IMG/VR virus record: IMGVR_UViG_3300021963_000364
Span: 1-35,630 of that record
Source of the DNA: a virus
Length of the DNA: 35,630 bases
Direction: 5' to 3' (one strand)
The notes under the pieces were generated by a model that made no database searches, had not been told where the DNA came from, and saw only the letters and a program-made list of their open reading frames with translations. Of the stretch, positions 1-10,110 are shown piece by piece (the first letter of the stretch is position 1; each line of letters opens with the position of its first letter). A program made the translations under genes and the position numbers.

Positions 1-4
1 CATT

Positions 5-30
5 AATCCCGACACTTAGTCGGGATTTTT
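5..30 (+). terminator. Rho-independent terminator of the upstream unit
   Basis: A perfect 9-bp stem (AATCCCGAC at 5-13, GTCGGGATT at 19-27) closes a 5-base loop and runs into a T-rich tract (26-33). It would end transcription of a plus-strand gene lying left of the window and isolates the baseplate operon that starts at 80. Confidence 0.88.
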
Positions 31-41
31 TATTTTATAAC

Positions 42-74
42 TATTTATTGAAAATATCGCGACACTATATTTAT
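42..74 (+). promoter_or_regulatory. Two TATTTAT elements before the baseplate operon
   Basis: TATTTAT occurs at 42-48 and again at 68-74. The second copy is 5 bases before the ATG at 80. The same heptamer, at nearly the same spacing and in the sense of the gene, precedes several other starts in the window (11315, 18537 minus, 19605, 21053). It may be a phage promoter core or a translation-start signal; the sequence alone does not decide which. Confidence 0.5.
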
Positions 75-79
75 ATTAT

Positions 80-535
80 ATGGCAGAAGGAAAAACATAT
101 GGGGTTAATTTCCCTTTTAGAGATTCTATGAAAGGTAACTATCTTTCTTTATCACAAACCGCTGATGAAGAAATAAGAAGTAGTTTAATTCATTTATTAT
201 TGACAAGGAAAGGGACGCGATATTACTTACCTGATTTTGGGACGAGGTTATATGAGTATATTTTCGAACCAATGGACGGTCCTACATTTTCAGATATAGA
301 ATCCGAAGTTAGGGATGCGGTTTCGGAGTACATACCTGGAATTACAATAACTAAAATTAGTGTAACCGACGCTTCATTAGGAGAAGAAGATAAAGGAACT
401 TACATCCAAGGGGATGAGAGAGTTTATAGGGTTCCAGGAATCAGTGAAAAAGAACACACTGCTAAAATTAAAATTGATTATATAATTACGGACTCAGCAT
501 TTAATCAGAGTGATTTCGTAATCATTAATATTTAA
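80..535 (+). CDS. Baseplate wedge subunit, T4 gp25-like (GPW_gp25 family)
   Basis: 151 aa, slightly longer than T4 gp25 (132 aa). The segment at residues 43-64 (RKGTRYYLPDFG followed by a short linker and FEP) is the hallmark of the GPW_gp25 family: a basic start, Pro-Asp-Phe-Gly, and Phe-Glu-Pro. In contractile tails this protein joins the inner baseplate to the sheath and helps trigger sheath contraction; that role is known for the family and inferred here. It is the first gene after a terminator and is followed 6 bases later by the gp6-like gene, the same pairing seen in T4-type phages. The ATG at 80 is preceded by a TATTTAT element. Confidence 0.92.
   Translation: MAEGKTYGVNFPFRDSMKGNYLSLSQTADEEIRSSLIHLLLTRKGTRYYLPDFGTRLYEYIFEPMDGPTFSDIESEVRDAVSEYIPGITITKISVTDASLGEEDKGTYIQGDERVYRVPGISEKEHTAKIKIDYIITDSAFNQSDFVIINI
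529..535 (+). promoter_or_regulatory. TATTTAA variant of the start element
   Basis: TATTTAA overlaps the TAA stop of the gp25-like gene and ends 6 bases before the ATG at 542. It is a one-mismatch copy of the TATTTAT element and may be chance in such AT-rich DNA. Confidence 0.25.
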
Positions 536-541
536 TGATAT

Positions 542-2380
542 ATGGCTAATAAAAAAATATCGTATACAACAAGGGATTTTCAGGCGATACGAACTGAGTT
601 AATTAATTTTACCCGAACATATTATCCTGAGTTAATTGACAACTTTAATGATGCGTCAGTTTTCTCAGCATTATTGGATTTAAATGCCGCGGTAAGTGAC
701 AATTTACAATTCAACATTGACAGAAGTATTCAGGAAACGGTATTACAATATGCCCAACAAAGGTCCTCTATTTTTAATATTGCAAGAACCTACGGTTTAA
801 AAGTACCTGGCCAAAGACCATCAGTCGCTTTAGTCGATTTTTCAATTACAGTCCCTGCATTTGGGGATAAGGAAGATTTAAGATATTGTGGTATTTTAAG
901 AAGAGGTTCACAAGTTAACGGTGCAGGACAAGTATTTGAAACTGTGTATGATGTTGACTTCTCATCTGCGATAAATGCTGAAGGGTATCCAAATAGGTTA
1001 AAAATACCTAATTTTGATTCAAATAATAAGTTACTTAATTATACGATAGTTAAAAGAGAAACTGTTGTTAATGGTATAACAAAAGTATTCAAAAGAGTTG
1101 TAACCGCAAATGATGTTAAACCATTTTTTGAAATGTTTTTACCTGAAAAAAATGTTTTAGGTGTAACAAGTGTATTATTAAAAGATGGGACACAATATGC
1201 TAACATGCCTTCACCACAAGAATTTATGGGACTTGATAATAGATGGTATGAAGTTAAAGCATTGGCGGAAGATAGAGTTTTTGTTGAAGACCCAACTAAA
1301 GTCTCAGATTCACCTGGTATTAAAGTAGGAAAGTATATCGTAACAAGTGATAAATTTATTACTGAATATACACCTGAAGGATTCATGAAAATGACTTTTG
1401 GTGGTGGTAGTCAATCTGCGGATGAACAATTAAGAGAATTTGCGAGAAACGGATTTAAATTAGATTTATATAAATACTCAAATAACTTAGCATTAGGTAG
1501 TACCTTAAAGGCGAATACGACAATATTCGTTCAATATAGAATTGGCGGAGGAACAGGAAGTAATTTAGGTGTTAATGTTATAACCCAAATAGGGACTGTA
1601 TCGTTTTTTGTAAACGGTCCTTCAGATTCTATTAACACAAGTGTTGTTAATTCATTGGGTGTGAATAACGTAACCGCAGCTATCGGTGGAGCGGCGTCAC
1701 CAACAACTGAAGAAGTAAGAAATTTAGTAGCGTTTAACTTTTCAGCTCAAGACAGAGCGGTTACGGTTAACGATTATGATTCTTTAATTAGAACAATGCC
1801 ATCACAATTTGGGGCTCCTGCTAAAGTCGCGATTACCGAAGAAAATAATAAGATAAAAATTAAGATGTTATCTTATGATGATTCGGGTAAGTTAACTGAG
1901 ATTGTATCTAACACACTGAAGAATAATGTTGCAAATTATCTATCAAATTATCGAATGATAAATGACTATATTTCAGTTGAAACTGCGAGTGTTATTGATT
2001 TGGCATTTAACATAGATGTTGTTTTAGATAATAGTCAAAACCAAGGTGCGGTAATATCTCAAATAATTAATATAGTTACAAATTACTTTGACCCATCAAA
2101 TAGACAAATGGGTGAAAATGTATATGTGTCGGAGATTAGAAGACAACTTCAAAGTGAAAATGGGGTAATCTCAGTTTCGGGAATACAAGTTTTTAACAAA
2201 GTTGGAGGACAATATTCCTCATCTCAAACATCTCAAGCGTATTTAGATAGTACTACAAGAGAAATCCAATTAATTGATGAGACAATATATGCGGAACCTA
2301 GTCAAACTTATCAAATTAGATTCCCAAACAAGGATATTAACGTTAGAGTTAAGAATCTAACCACAGTTAATTTCTCCTGA
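542..2380 (+). CDS. Baseplate wedge protein, T4 gp6-like / baseplate J-like
   Basis: 612 aa, close to T4 gp6 (660 aa). The N-terminus carries the pattern of this family: an initial DF.. segment, then a stretch in which Asp-Ala-Ser and LLDLNA are followed by an E..L.YAQQRSSIFNIAR helix (about residues 25-90). Around residues 404-417 the motif DRAVTVNDYDSLIR matches the conserved R-x-VT-x-x-DY element of baseplate J/gp6 proteins. In T4 the protein forms the dimer that closes the inner baseplate ring. It follows the gp25-like gene directly and ends in TGA. A 72-base gap follows, longer than the other gaps in this operon, holding inverted repeats and a TATTTAT element. Confidence 0.87.
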   Translation: MANKKISYTTRDFQAIRTELINFTRTYYPELIDNFNDASVFSALLDLNAAVSDNLQFNIDRSIQETVLQYAQQRSSIFNIARTYGLKVPGQRPSVALVDFSITVPAFGDKEDLRYCGILRRGSQVNGAGQVFETVYDVDFSSAINAEGYPNRLKIPNFDSNNKLLNYTIVKRETVVNGITKVFKRVVTANDVKPFFEMFLPEKNVLGVTSVLLKDGTQYANMPSPQEFMGLDNRWYEVKALAEDRVFVEDPTKVSDSPGIKVGKYIVTSDKFITEYTPEGFMKMTFGGGSQSADEQLREFARNGFKLDLYKYSNNLALGSTLKANTTIFVQYRIGGGTGSNLGVNVITQIGTVSFFVNGPSDSINTSVVNSLGVNNVTAAIGGAASPTTEEVRNLVAFNFSAQDRAVTVNDYDSLIRTMPSQFGAPAKVAITEENNKIKIKMLSYDDSGKLTEIVSNTLKNNVANYLSNYRMINDYISVETASVIDLAFNIDVVLDNSQNQGAVISQIINIVTNYFDPSNRQMGENVYVSEIRRQLQSENGVISVSGIQVFNKVGGQYSSSQTSQAYLDSTTREIQLIDETIYAEPSQTYQIRFPNKDINVRVKNLTTVNFS

Positions 2381-2400
2381 TAATTTATTTTAATAAATTA
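2381..2400 (+). other. AT-only inverted repeat after the gp6-like gene
   Basis: TAATTTATT (2381-2389) and AATAAATTA (2392-2400) form a perfect 9-base palindrome with a 2-base centre, right after the TGA stop. It has no GC pairs, so it is weak as a terminator. A DNA-binding operator or a processing site is possible. Confidence 0.35.
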
Positions 2401-2406
2401 TGGTTT

Positions 2407-2448
2407 ATCTTTTTGAAAATGGTATATAAACTATTTATCAAAAAAGAT
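2407..2448 (+). promoter_or_regulatory. Inverted repeat enclosing a TATTTAT element upstream of the 1691-aa gene
   Basis: ATCTTTTTGA (2407-2416) pairs with TCAAAAAAGAT (2438-2448) with a single bulged A. The enclosed segment contains TATATAAACTATTTAT, with the TATTTAT element at 2432-2438. The block at 42-48 has a similar upstream context (ATAAC before TATTTAT, AAAA soon after). Here the spacing to the ATG at 2453 is 14 bases rather than 4-6. Confidence 0.4.
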
Positions 2449-2452
2449 TTAA

Positions 2453-5400
2453 ATGTCAAATTCATATAGAATAAGAACTCAAGTAGGTGTAGATAAATCA
2501 ATTAAAGTATTAATTGACCAAGAATTTGAATATCTTGAAATTTTATCACTTAAAGTACTACAGAGTCAAATTTACACAAGACAATGTTCCGATTACGGAG
2601 TTGTAATTGGAAGAGTAACCGCAAATGACGGTTTTGGTATCCCTAACGCTAAAGTATCAATCTTTATCCCATTAACAGATGAAGATTCCTCAAACCCCGT
2701 TATTTCGGATTTATACCCTTACAAAACATTATCAGAATTAAATGAAGATGGGTACAGATACAATTTATTACCGTACACTCAATCTTATAGTAATCATACC
2801 CCAACGGGAACATTCTTCACTAAGAACGATGTTTTGGTCGACCCAACATTAATTGAGGTTTACGACAAGTATTTTAAATATACTGCAAAGACTAATGATA
2901 GTGGTGACTACATGATTTTTGGAGTACCAACAGGTTCTCAAACAGTTCATGTTGATATTGATTTATCAGATATTGGAGAATTCTCATTATCGCCACAAGA
3001 TTTAGTAAGAATGGGAACGGCAACTGAAGCACAAGTTGCGGGAACTAAGTTTAAGTCATCAAGTAATTTAAATGAGTTACCTCAAATCGTATCTATTAAT
3101 CGAATAATCGAAGTTGAACCACTATGGGGACAACCTGAGGTATGTAATTTAGGAATTACAAGAACTGACTTTGATTTAACTGACGAAGCCAACATAACTA
3201 TTACCCCAACATCTATATTTATGGGGTCTATATTTTCATCTAATGACGACCAATTCCAAAAAAGAAATTGTAAACCAAAATTAAAACAAGGTAAACTTTG
3301 TAATTTGGTTGCAGGTCCTGGGGAGATATTAGCTATTAGACAAACTATACAACAAGATTCTGCGGGTCAACCCGTATTAGAAACTGTTGATTTAGAAAGT
3401 GGTGGTCAAGTTATTGATGATAATGGAACATGGTTAGTTGATGTACCAATGAATTTAGATTATGTGATAACTAATGAATTTGGTGAAAGAGTGTTATCTA
3501 ATGACCCTAAGAAAGGTATCCCAACTAAAGGTAAGTATCGATTTAAAGTAAAATGGAACCAATCCCCAACATTATCAGAACCTATTAAACGAGGTTATTT
3601 TTTAGTACCAAACGTTAGGGAATATGGGTGGTCAAATAGTAATCTTGACCCATTAAAACAACCTTCGGCAAGTCCTGACTATCAAGAGGCTCTTAAGTCT
3701 TATTCCTTTAGTTTAGATTGGAATGATTATGCGGACCCACAATCGGCAATCAATTGTGAGGACACTTTTTATGAGATGAGGTATAATAAAGTTTATACCG
3801 TTTCCCAGTTAATTGACCAATATAGAAGAGGTTATCTACCAAATAGAATGATAACTGTCAAGGACATATTAGACGAATCATGTGAAAGTGAGAATGTTAA
3901 GTTCCCAACAAATGATTCAATCCTTAGATTTGATATCATTTACCTTTTGTTTGTAATGATGATGTTCATTTTCAAACCAATCCTATATATCTTATTAATT
4001 ACAGTCCATGTTTTAGCATTTTTCTTAATGTTAATAGGACCAATTCTTGCAATTATTGTTGGAATTGTAATGAGTTTAGTATTTGTTATATGTAATTTTA
4101 TAAACGGTATTATTTGGGCGATAAATTTAATTCCTGGAGTTGATATTGATGGGTTAGATTGTCCATCACCTGATGATATTAAAGATAGTGTTCAGAAATG
4201 TTTAACGTTGTATAAGTTGTTTACTAATTTAGCAATTCCTAATTTATCTTACCCTGACTGTGAATTATGTTCATGTAAAGATGGGGAAGCAATTGAAGAT
4301 ACTACAACAACTGACCCAGCGACTTCAGGATTATACGGAGCTTTAGCAGAAACGGGAATTAATAGCGTGTTATCACAATTTCAAATACCGACAAATTACG
4401 TTATTGGAGGAGCGAGTTATCCAGGAAATTTCCAATCAATTATTGCGGGAGCGATTATAAATAATTCATCACCAACCTCAATGAGTAGAGCTCCTCAGAT
4501 GACCACTTATGGTACTGATGGTGGTGGAGATAGACATTTGTTTACCTCAAGTTTAACTTTGGCAGAAAGAATTAATTTATTTAATACTAAGGCTAAATAT
4601 TTTGATGACTTTGGAGGAAATAACCCTGGCGGCGGTTATAACAGAATAAAGGTGACGTTTAATACTAGTTTAAATGGTACTTCATTTACAAAATATCATT
4701 ATGATAATGTTTTAGTGATTTCTTGTCAACCAAATCAGTTGGCGAATTTTCAACCAGAACAAATTGTAACTTTCCAAGACCCGAGTTTAACTACTGACGT
4801 TAACTTAACAGGTTATACATTATTGAATCAATTTGGGACTGCTAGTATTACAGGTACTGCAAATCCATCAACAACAATTCAGATTAGTTACGCAAATCCT
4901 AATGGTAGTGGTACAATATCACCCCCAAATTCATTATATACTGTCAGTCAAGACCCTGCGGACGCGGAATATGCAAAATTCCCTATGGATATTGAATATT
5001 TCCAAGTTATTACCGCAATGACGTATAACGATTTTTCAACACAGTGTAATCCAACAGGTAGTGATGTATCTCTAAATAAGAGGTACTTGAATAATAACAT
5101 GTTGTTCCAATATACTACGTCTGAAAATTGTGTCGCACAATTAACACCTGCAATTATACCGATGAATCCATTATCATTATTTACAAGTGGTTCATCACAA
5201 ATATTGGTATTTTTAGTAAGAGGGGTTGACCCATATTCTACTAGACAAAGTAATAGTTATGATTTGAGTAAATTGTTTGGATATAATTTTGGCACAACAT
5301 CTTTAATTGTTAACGGTAATTACAAAATGAATCACCCTGTACAAGGGTCATTTAAATCCGTCAAACATAATATGACGAGTAATGTTATGACTATAGATGC

Positions 5401-7528
5401 AACCACCTCAGAATATTTATATTACGAGTCTTTCAATTTCCAACCTGAAACAAATCCCGCAAATGCAGGATTTACAGGATTTACATCTACATTACCATCA
5501 TACTATTCTTCTTTAGATAGTACAAGTGTTGGATTTGCACCAACAGGAGCACCATTAATGTCTTCAGTTTGTGATAATGGTGTATATGGTGCGTTTTCAG
5601 TTAAAAACTTTGTAGGGAACCCTATTGGTGGTATAGGTCAAAATGGTTTTAACATTAAATGGGTACTCACACCTTCATTTGGTTGTGGACCCAATAACGC
5701 ATTTTATAATTGGAACTTAAATACGTATTCATCTGATAGTCAAGGTTATTATCAAAAAGAGATTGTCGAAGGAGGTTCCGTAATGCTCCAACAGATACAG
5801 GTAGGTCCTTATAGCGGCCCACTATCGTATAATGCGTATTATTACGCTCCAAGATATAATAACACTTATTCTTATGTGACATTAGGAACTAATAACCGAC
5901 AAATTATTATGAGGTCGGATAGATTACCATTGTCAACAAGTGTTCAAGAAACTGCGGGTAATAGTTTCTCATTACAAAATAATTCTTTATTTGCTGCATT
6001 TCAAATAGGTGACGATGGAAGTGTTGCTAATACGGCAGGAACACAATCTAATTCACCTTCAGTCGCTGAAAACGGGGAGACTCAAGAAGAACAATTATCA
6101 GGAATCAGTACTAATGTATTATCCACTTTTAGTTGTGGTCAAATGGTCCCATTAAAATGTTATTATGAAGACTCTACAGGTTCGGGTCCGTGTGTAACAG
6201 GTGAAATTGCGGTTCAGTCAACTTCTGATAATTGTTATGAAAATGGTGTTACAGGTGCAAAAATTATGGAAAATGGTTGTTATATTTTAGTAACTGCAAT
6301 ATTCCTATCTTTACCTAAAGACTTCCAGCTATTAACCGAATGGACATCAAGACTTCAAATCACCTTTGGGGCTTGTAGAGATGTATGGTCACATATTTTC
6401 ACTAATAATTGGATTAATGGGTCGTTATACGCGTTTTCATTTAAAAACGACAGATTCTTTAATAGTCAAAACAAACCGTATAGTAGTTACTGTAAAGACA
6501 CCATTATTTTACACCCAACAACTAATAATTTCTATTATAGAAGTAGTCCTTGGGATGGTACAGGTTTTATAGGTGCAAATGCCCCGTCAGGTTCGTTTGG
6601 GGCTCAAGGAGGTAACCAAAAAAATCTTAAATTCCCAACAACAATTATGGATTTAGGACCAAGAAGTCAGTACTTACAAGAAATTGTAATGTCAGATGAT
6701 TACGATGGTTATGTAGTTAATAAATTAAACTCAACAACATTTACTGATGTTTCCGAGATTTTAAATTTGTTAATTGTTAGTCGATTGATAAATACTAAAT
6801 TCCTTTCACAATTATTTGGAACGGGTGGTGGTAATATTTTATCTTATTTTAATCAGAGAGGAAAACGATTTGTTGATGCTGATTACGCTCAAATGATTTC
6901 GATTAGTTCTGAGTTAGGGGTTGTAGATTTTGAACCCGCAAATTACCCACCAATCGCTGGAGCACAAGACCCTGTATATTTCAACGGGGCTGATGTAAGT
7001 GATGGAGTTATTGGGATATTCTTTTCTTCGGATACTCAAGTCAGAGATTTTATAACACCTAAAAGAACTATAATAACCGATAATGCTATGGTTACTAACA
7101 CATGTGCGTTTAATTACTTTAGTGTATTCACTCAAGATGTACCTTTCTATCAGTGGGAGGTAAAACAAAATACTGATATGGATAGTATTTTCGGTTCTCA
7201 ATCTAATGATTGGTACACGGACTCAATAACAAGTAATTATTTCTTCAGTCACAAATACCAAGAAATGGATAGAATTAACCTTAATTCAAGATATTTTAGA
7301 GGGTCAACATCAATCATTAAAGACTTTAAAGGGTATATATATTCGGTTGACTCTTCAGGTAATTACCAACCTTGTATTACACCGACAAACCCAAATTCAA
7401 ATAATCCTAAACCAAGAACAATTACTGTTGGTGCACCATACCACTTCTACTTTGGTCTTAAAAAAGGTAAAACCGCTTTCGATAGATTCGCAACTAAATG
7501 GATATCATTTCAAACAATAACTGATTAA
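2453..7528 (+). CDS. Very large virion/baseplate protein with an internal hydrophobic block
   Basis: 1691 aa, the largest gene in the window, inside the baseplate operon. I do not recognise the whole protein. Near the N-terminus, residues about 49-77 and 143-170 look like a carboxypeptidase-regulatory-like beta sandwich (V-x-G-R-V...GIPNAKVSI, then TNDSGDYMIFGVPTG). Residues about 490-560 are an almost unbroken run of hydrophobic residues, enough for two or more membrane helices, followed by a Cys-rich stretch (CELCSC) and a short Thr run (617-620). The rest is Gly/Ser/Asn/Thr-rich, as in beta-rich fibre or baseplate proteins. It follows the gp6-like gene and is 1 base from the next gene. A peripheral baseplate or tail-tip part that contacts the host envelope is my inference. 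It is not in the usual place of a tape measure. Confidence 0.72.
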   Translation: MSNSYRIRTQVGVDKSIKVLIDQEFEYLEILSLKVLQSQIYTRQCSDYGVVIGRVTANDGFGIPNAKVSIFIPLTDEDSSNPVISDLYPYKTLSELNEDGYRYNLLPYTQSYSNHTPTGTFFTKNDVLVDPTLIEVYDKYFKYTAKTNDSGDYMIFGVPTGSQTVHVDIDLSDIGEFSLSPQDLVRMGTATEAQVAGTKFKSSSNLNELPQIVSINRIIEVEPLWGQPEVCNLGITRTDFDLTDEANITITPTSIFMGSIFSSNDDQFQKRNCKPKLKQGKLCNLVAGPGEILAIRQTIQQDSAGQPVLETVDLESGGQVIDDNGTWLVDVPMNLDYVITNEFGERVLSNDPKKGIPTKGKYRFKVKWNQSPTLSEPIKRGYFLVPNVREYGWSNSNLDPLKQPSASPDYQEALKSYSFSLDWNDYADPQSAINCEDTFYEMRYNKVYTVSQLIDQYRRGYLPNRMITVKDILDESCESENVKFPTNDSILRFDIIYLLFVMMMFIFKPILYILLITVHVLAFFLMLIGPILAIIVGIVMSLVFVICNFINGIIWAINLIPGVDIDGLDCPSPDDIKDSVQKCLTLYKLFTNLAIPNLSYPDCELCSCKDGEAIEDTTTTDPATSGLYGALAETGINSVLSQFQIPTNYVIGGASYPGNFQSIIAGAIINNSSPTSMSRAPQMTTYGTDGGGDRHLFTSSLTLAERINLFNTKAKYFDDFGGNNPGGGYNRIKVTFNTSLNGTSFTKYHYDNVLVISCQPNQLANFQPEQIVTFQDPSLTTDVNLTGYTLLNQFGTASITGTANPSTTIQISYANPNGSGTISPPNSLYTVSQDPADAEYAKFPMDIEYFQVITAMTYNDFSTQCNPTGSDVSLNKRYLNNNMLFQYTTSENCVAQLTPAIIPMNPLSLFTSGSSQILVFLVRGVDPYSTRQSNSYDLSKLFGYNFGTTSLIVNGNYKMNHPVQGSFKSVKHNMTSNVMTIDATTSEYLYYESFNFQPETNPANAGFTGFTSTLPSYYSSLDSTSVGFAPTGAPLMSSVCDNGVYGAFSVKNFVGNPIGGIGQNGFNIKWVLTPSFGCGPNNAFYNWNLNTYSSDSQGYYQKEIVEGGSVMLQQIQVGPYSGPLSYNAYYYAPRYNNTYSYVTLGTNNRQIIMRSDRLPLSTSVQETAGNSFSLQNNSLFAAFQIGDDGSVANTAGTQSNSPSVAENGETQEEQLSGISTNVLSTFSCGQMVPLKCYYEDSTGSGPCVTGEIAVQSTSDNCYENGVTGAKIMENGCYILVTAIFLSLPKDFQLLTEWTSRLQITFGACRDVWSHIFTNNWINGSLYAFSFKNDRFFNSQNKPYSSYCKDTIILHPTTNNFYYRSSPWDGTGFIGANAPSGSFGAQGGNQKNLKFPTTIMDLGPRSQYLQEIVMSDDYDGYVVNKLNSTTFTDVSEILNLLIVSRLINTKFLSQLFGTGGGNILSYFNQRGKRFVDADYAQMISISSELGVVDFEPANYPPIAGAQDPVYFNGADVSDGVIGIFFSSDTQVRDFITPKRTIITDNAMVTNTCAFNYFSVFTQDVPFYQWEVKQNTDMDSIFGSQSNDWYTDSITSNYFFSHKYQEMDRINLNSRYFRGSTSIIKDFKGYIYSVDSSGNYQPCITPTNPNSNNPKPRTITVGAPYHFYFGLKKGKTAFDRFATKWISFQTITD

Positions 7529-7529
7529 T

Positions 7530-9320
7530 ATGGGAAATAGACAAGATACTAGAGTTATATTAGGTTCGTTAAGATATAAATCGGCTCCTAACACAACATT
7601 ATTGTTTGAAGTTCCTTTAATACAAACTGCAAAAGAAAATGTTGAGTTTGATAGGAACATTGATGTTAATTTAGAACAAGTTTTTAATGATGAAAGACAA
7701 AACTCAGACATTATTAGACCAAGTTGTAAATTCTCACTTTTATTTGAAAATTCTTATTCAGGGTTTACCAATTACCCACCATTTGAAAACAATATGTATT
7801 ATTTAAATGCTGAGGCCGCGGCGGTGTTATCATGTACTGCGGCAACACCAAGTAATATTTCATGGACGGGATTACCACAATATAATGAATTTGATTTTAT
7901 AAGAACAGATTATAATGTACCTGGTTATACACAACCACCAAATGAACATTTAACTTTTATACCCAAAAGTGCCTCAAGTTATAATTGGAATTTTTATATG
8001 AGTTACGCATATGAAAATGACTATTTAAAAAATATGACGGCAACTGATAAAAAGACTAACCTAAGTTTAAATTGGGTTGTTGGTGATGGAATACCGTTTA
8101 TAATTGAAAACACAACGTACAATGGTAAAGATATTATATCATTTAGATGTCCTGTTAAACACGGAATGTCTGTAGGTGAGTTTGTTAAATTAAGTATAAA
8201 TTATAACGGTACGGATTTATTCCAAATCGATTCTTTAGGTGATGGTGCTTTTGACAGTGGATTGTTCATTTTCAACATTATTAATGTTGGTTATTTAGGT
8301 GGGACATTTAATAATAATGTTACAGGAACCGCGAAAAGAGTTATAATACAAGATAATGTTAATGATACAATCTCAACCTATTATGTTAGAAAAAATAAAA
8401 TATTAACAACTTCTGAAAACTCAGTATTGGTTAAAGCGGGGTTTGAACAAAATATTTTTGGTGAGAAGAAAAAATATGAAAGTAGTGGGTATACCCCTAC
8501 ACAAACTGCTAGAGTTTCTATCAAAGAAGGTTCACAATCATATACGTTATCTTTTAATAAAGATATTTTAATTAATCCTATTAGAGATAATCAAAAAAGA
8601 CCAATAACGGAATTGTTTTTTACCGTTGTTTATAAAGGTTATTTTGGATGGATGTTTGGAATCTCAAATGGTAATGGAGGGTATTATGGGTTAAAAGAAG
8701 GATGGGAGTTTAATTTACCTCTTAATTCTGCGGGTAACCCGAGCTCTTGGTGGTCAAACACTAATAGTAATTCTGATGTTAATATACCTGTTGGTAGTTA
8801 TACAACACCCCAAAGTGTTGGTTATGGTCCAGGAGGTTCCTCAATTAATTTTACATATATACAATCATTAAATGAGGGGGATATTATTGATGGTGATTAT
8901 TGTGAATGGAATGATTATGACCAAAAAGAACGAGTAATATCGAACTTATACCATAAATTAAGATTTAATCCTTTTTCTTTTAGAATTGGTGTTAATCCTG
9001 CAAATCAGTTTGGTTATTACTATCAACCTCATCATGTATTAACGACACGAGTATTCTCAGACTACATTGAGAATGGAGATATTAGAAATGTTGTTGGAGT
9101 TCCTGATTACGCTCATTTTTCGACAACTCAAAATTTATTTATTTGGAGAGATTTATACCCATACGGTTTTATTGACAGTTCAGGATTGGGGGTTAATTAT
9201 CCATTTTTAAACGGAACACATTATCCTTTTAAGAATATTATTTTTAGAATAATACCTGAAGGAACTAATTATAATGAACAGACCATAATCGCAGAACCAA
9301 CAATAGATAATTGTGAGTAA
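7530..9320 (+). CDS. Probable virion structural protein, unrecognised
   Basis: 596 aa. It starts 1 base after the preceding stop and its last 8 bases overlap the next gene, so it is translated with the baseplate operon. The composition (many Asn, Tyr, Gly, Thr; few charged clusters; no signal peptide or membrane helix) fits a beta-rich virion protein. I see no catalytic motif and cannot name a family. The N-terminus (about residues 10-50) is more charged and could be the part that docks to a neighbour. A tail or baseplate accessory role is inferred from position only. Confidence 0.7.
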   Translation: MGNRQDTRVILGSLRYKSAPNTTLLFEVPLIQTAKENVEFDRNIDVNLEQVFNDERQNSDIIRPSCKFSLLFENSYSGFTNYPPFENNMYYLNAEAAAVLSCTAATPSNISWTGLPQYNEFDFIRTDYNVPGYTQPPNEHLTFIPKSASSYNWNFYMSYAYENDYLKNMTATDKKTNLSLNWVVGDGIPFIIENTTYNGKDIISFRCPVKHGMSVGEFVKLSINYNGTDLFQIDSLGDGAFDSGLFIFNIINVGYLGGTFNNNVTGTAKRVIIQDNVNDTISTYYVRKNKILTTSENSVLVKAGFEQNIFGEKKKYESSGYTPTQTARVSIKEGSQSYTLSFNKDILINPIRDNQKRPITELFFTVVYKGYFGWMFGISNGNGGYYGLKEGWEFNLPLNSAGNPSSWWSNTNSNSDVNIPVGSYTTPQSVGYGPGGSSINFTYIQSLNEGDIIDGDYCEWNDYDQKERVISNLYHKLRFNPFSFRIGVNPANQFGYYYQPHHVLTTRVFSDYIENGDIRNVVGVPDYAHFSTTQNLFIWRDLYPYGFIDSSGLGVNYPFLNGTHYPFKNIIFRIIPEGTNYNEQTIIAEPTIDNCE

Positions 9321-10110
9321 TAAGTTTTTATTTACCATACCAAAAGGAAACAAGACAATCGATGTGCCAATAGAAATTAAATGGGATTTTTATGGTAGAG
9401 ACGATAGTATTGAACTTTACGAAGAAGAAGTTTTAGGGGAGATTATTGGAGTCCCTAAAGATTTTGAAATATTAAGATTTAGTCATGATACGTATTCACC
9501 AAATCAACAAACATCTGTAAAGTACGATTTTTATTTTTATAGTGGGGTATCAACTAATGTTAGTGCTTCAACAGTTACCGATTGGGGAAATAGTTACCTT
9601 GCGGAAGGATTCCAAGGGGATGAGATTTATTACTATAGTAAACCATTTACCAAATCATTCTTCAAACTTGATTTTTACGACACCAAAGACTCACAGAGTC
9701 AAACTAATTATTTTACAGTGATAATCCCTGTACAACAAGGTGCTACAGAAAGTATAAGTATATCACCATTAACACCCAATGTTGACATTAGAAAACCATC
9801 TTATAGTTTAGATTTTGTTGGTGATAAGGAAGGGTTTTTTATTTATTGGTTAAAAAATGAATTATTTTTAAATATTGATACTTTCTATATGACCGCAAAA
9901 TTCTTTGATGGTAGATTAGGGGTGTTTGTTAAGATGATGAATGAACCACAATCATCATTACCGAATAAGTATAATTTTGATGCTGGTCGTTATTTTTATA
10001 ATAAAGTAGTTTTAGATTACACAACTAAAACATATCAAATATTTGATTATTTAAACAACCGAATAGGTGCGGGTACACCGATAAAATGGTATGAATATGT
10101 TAACCCATAA
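9313..10110 (+). CDS. Probable virion structural protein, unrecognised (GTG start)
   Basis: 265 aa. The start is GTG at 9313, inside the end of the previous gene (GTGAGTAA, 8-base overlap), suggesting translational coupling. No ATG lies near the expected start, which supports GTG. The protein is rich in Tyr, Phe and Asp, without membrane segments or known motifs. Its stop overlaps the next ATG (TAATG). Only its place in the operon suggests a tail role. Confidence 0.65.
   Translation: MSNKFLFTIPKGNKTIDVPIEIKWDFYGRDDSIELYEEEVLGEIIGVPKDFEILRFSHDTYSPNQQTSVKYDFYFYSGVSTNVSASTVTDWGNSYLAEGFQGDEIYYYSKPFTKSFFKLDFYDTKDSQSQTNYFTVIIPVQQGATESISISPLTPNVDIRKPSYSLDFVGDKEGFFIYWLKNELFLNIDTFYMTAKFFDGRLGVFVKMMNEPQSSLPNKYNFDAGRYFYNKVVLDYTTKTYQIFDYLNNRIGAGTPIKWYEYVNP

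Noticed and set aside
2453-7528. Tape-measure protein
   Set aside because: The gene lies downstream of gp25/gp6-like genes, is beta-rich rather than long helical, and only a short hydrophobic block is present.
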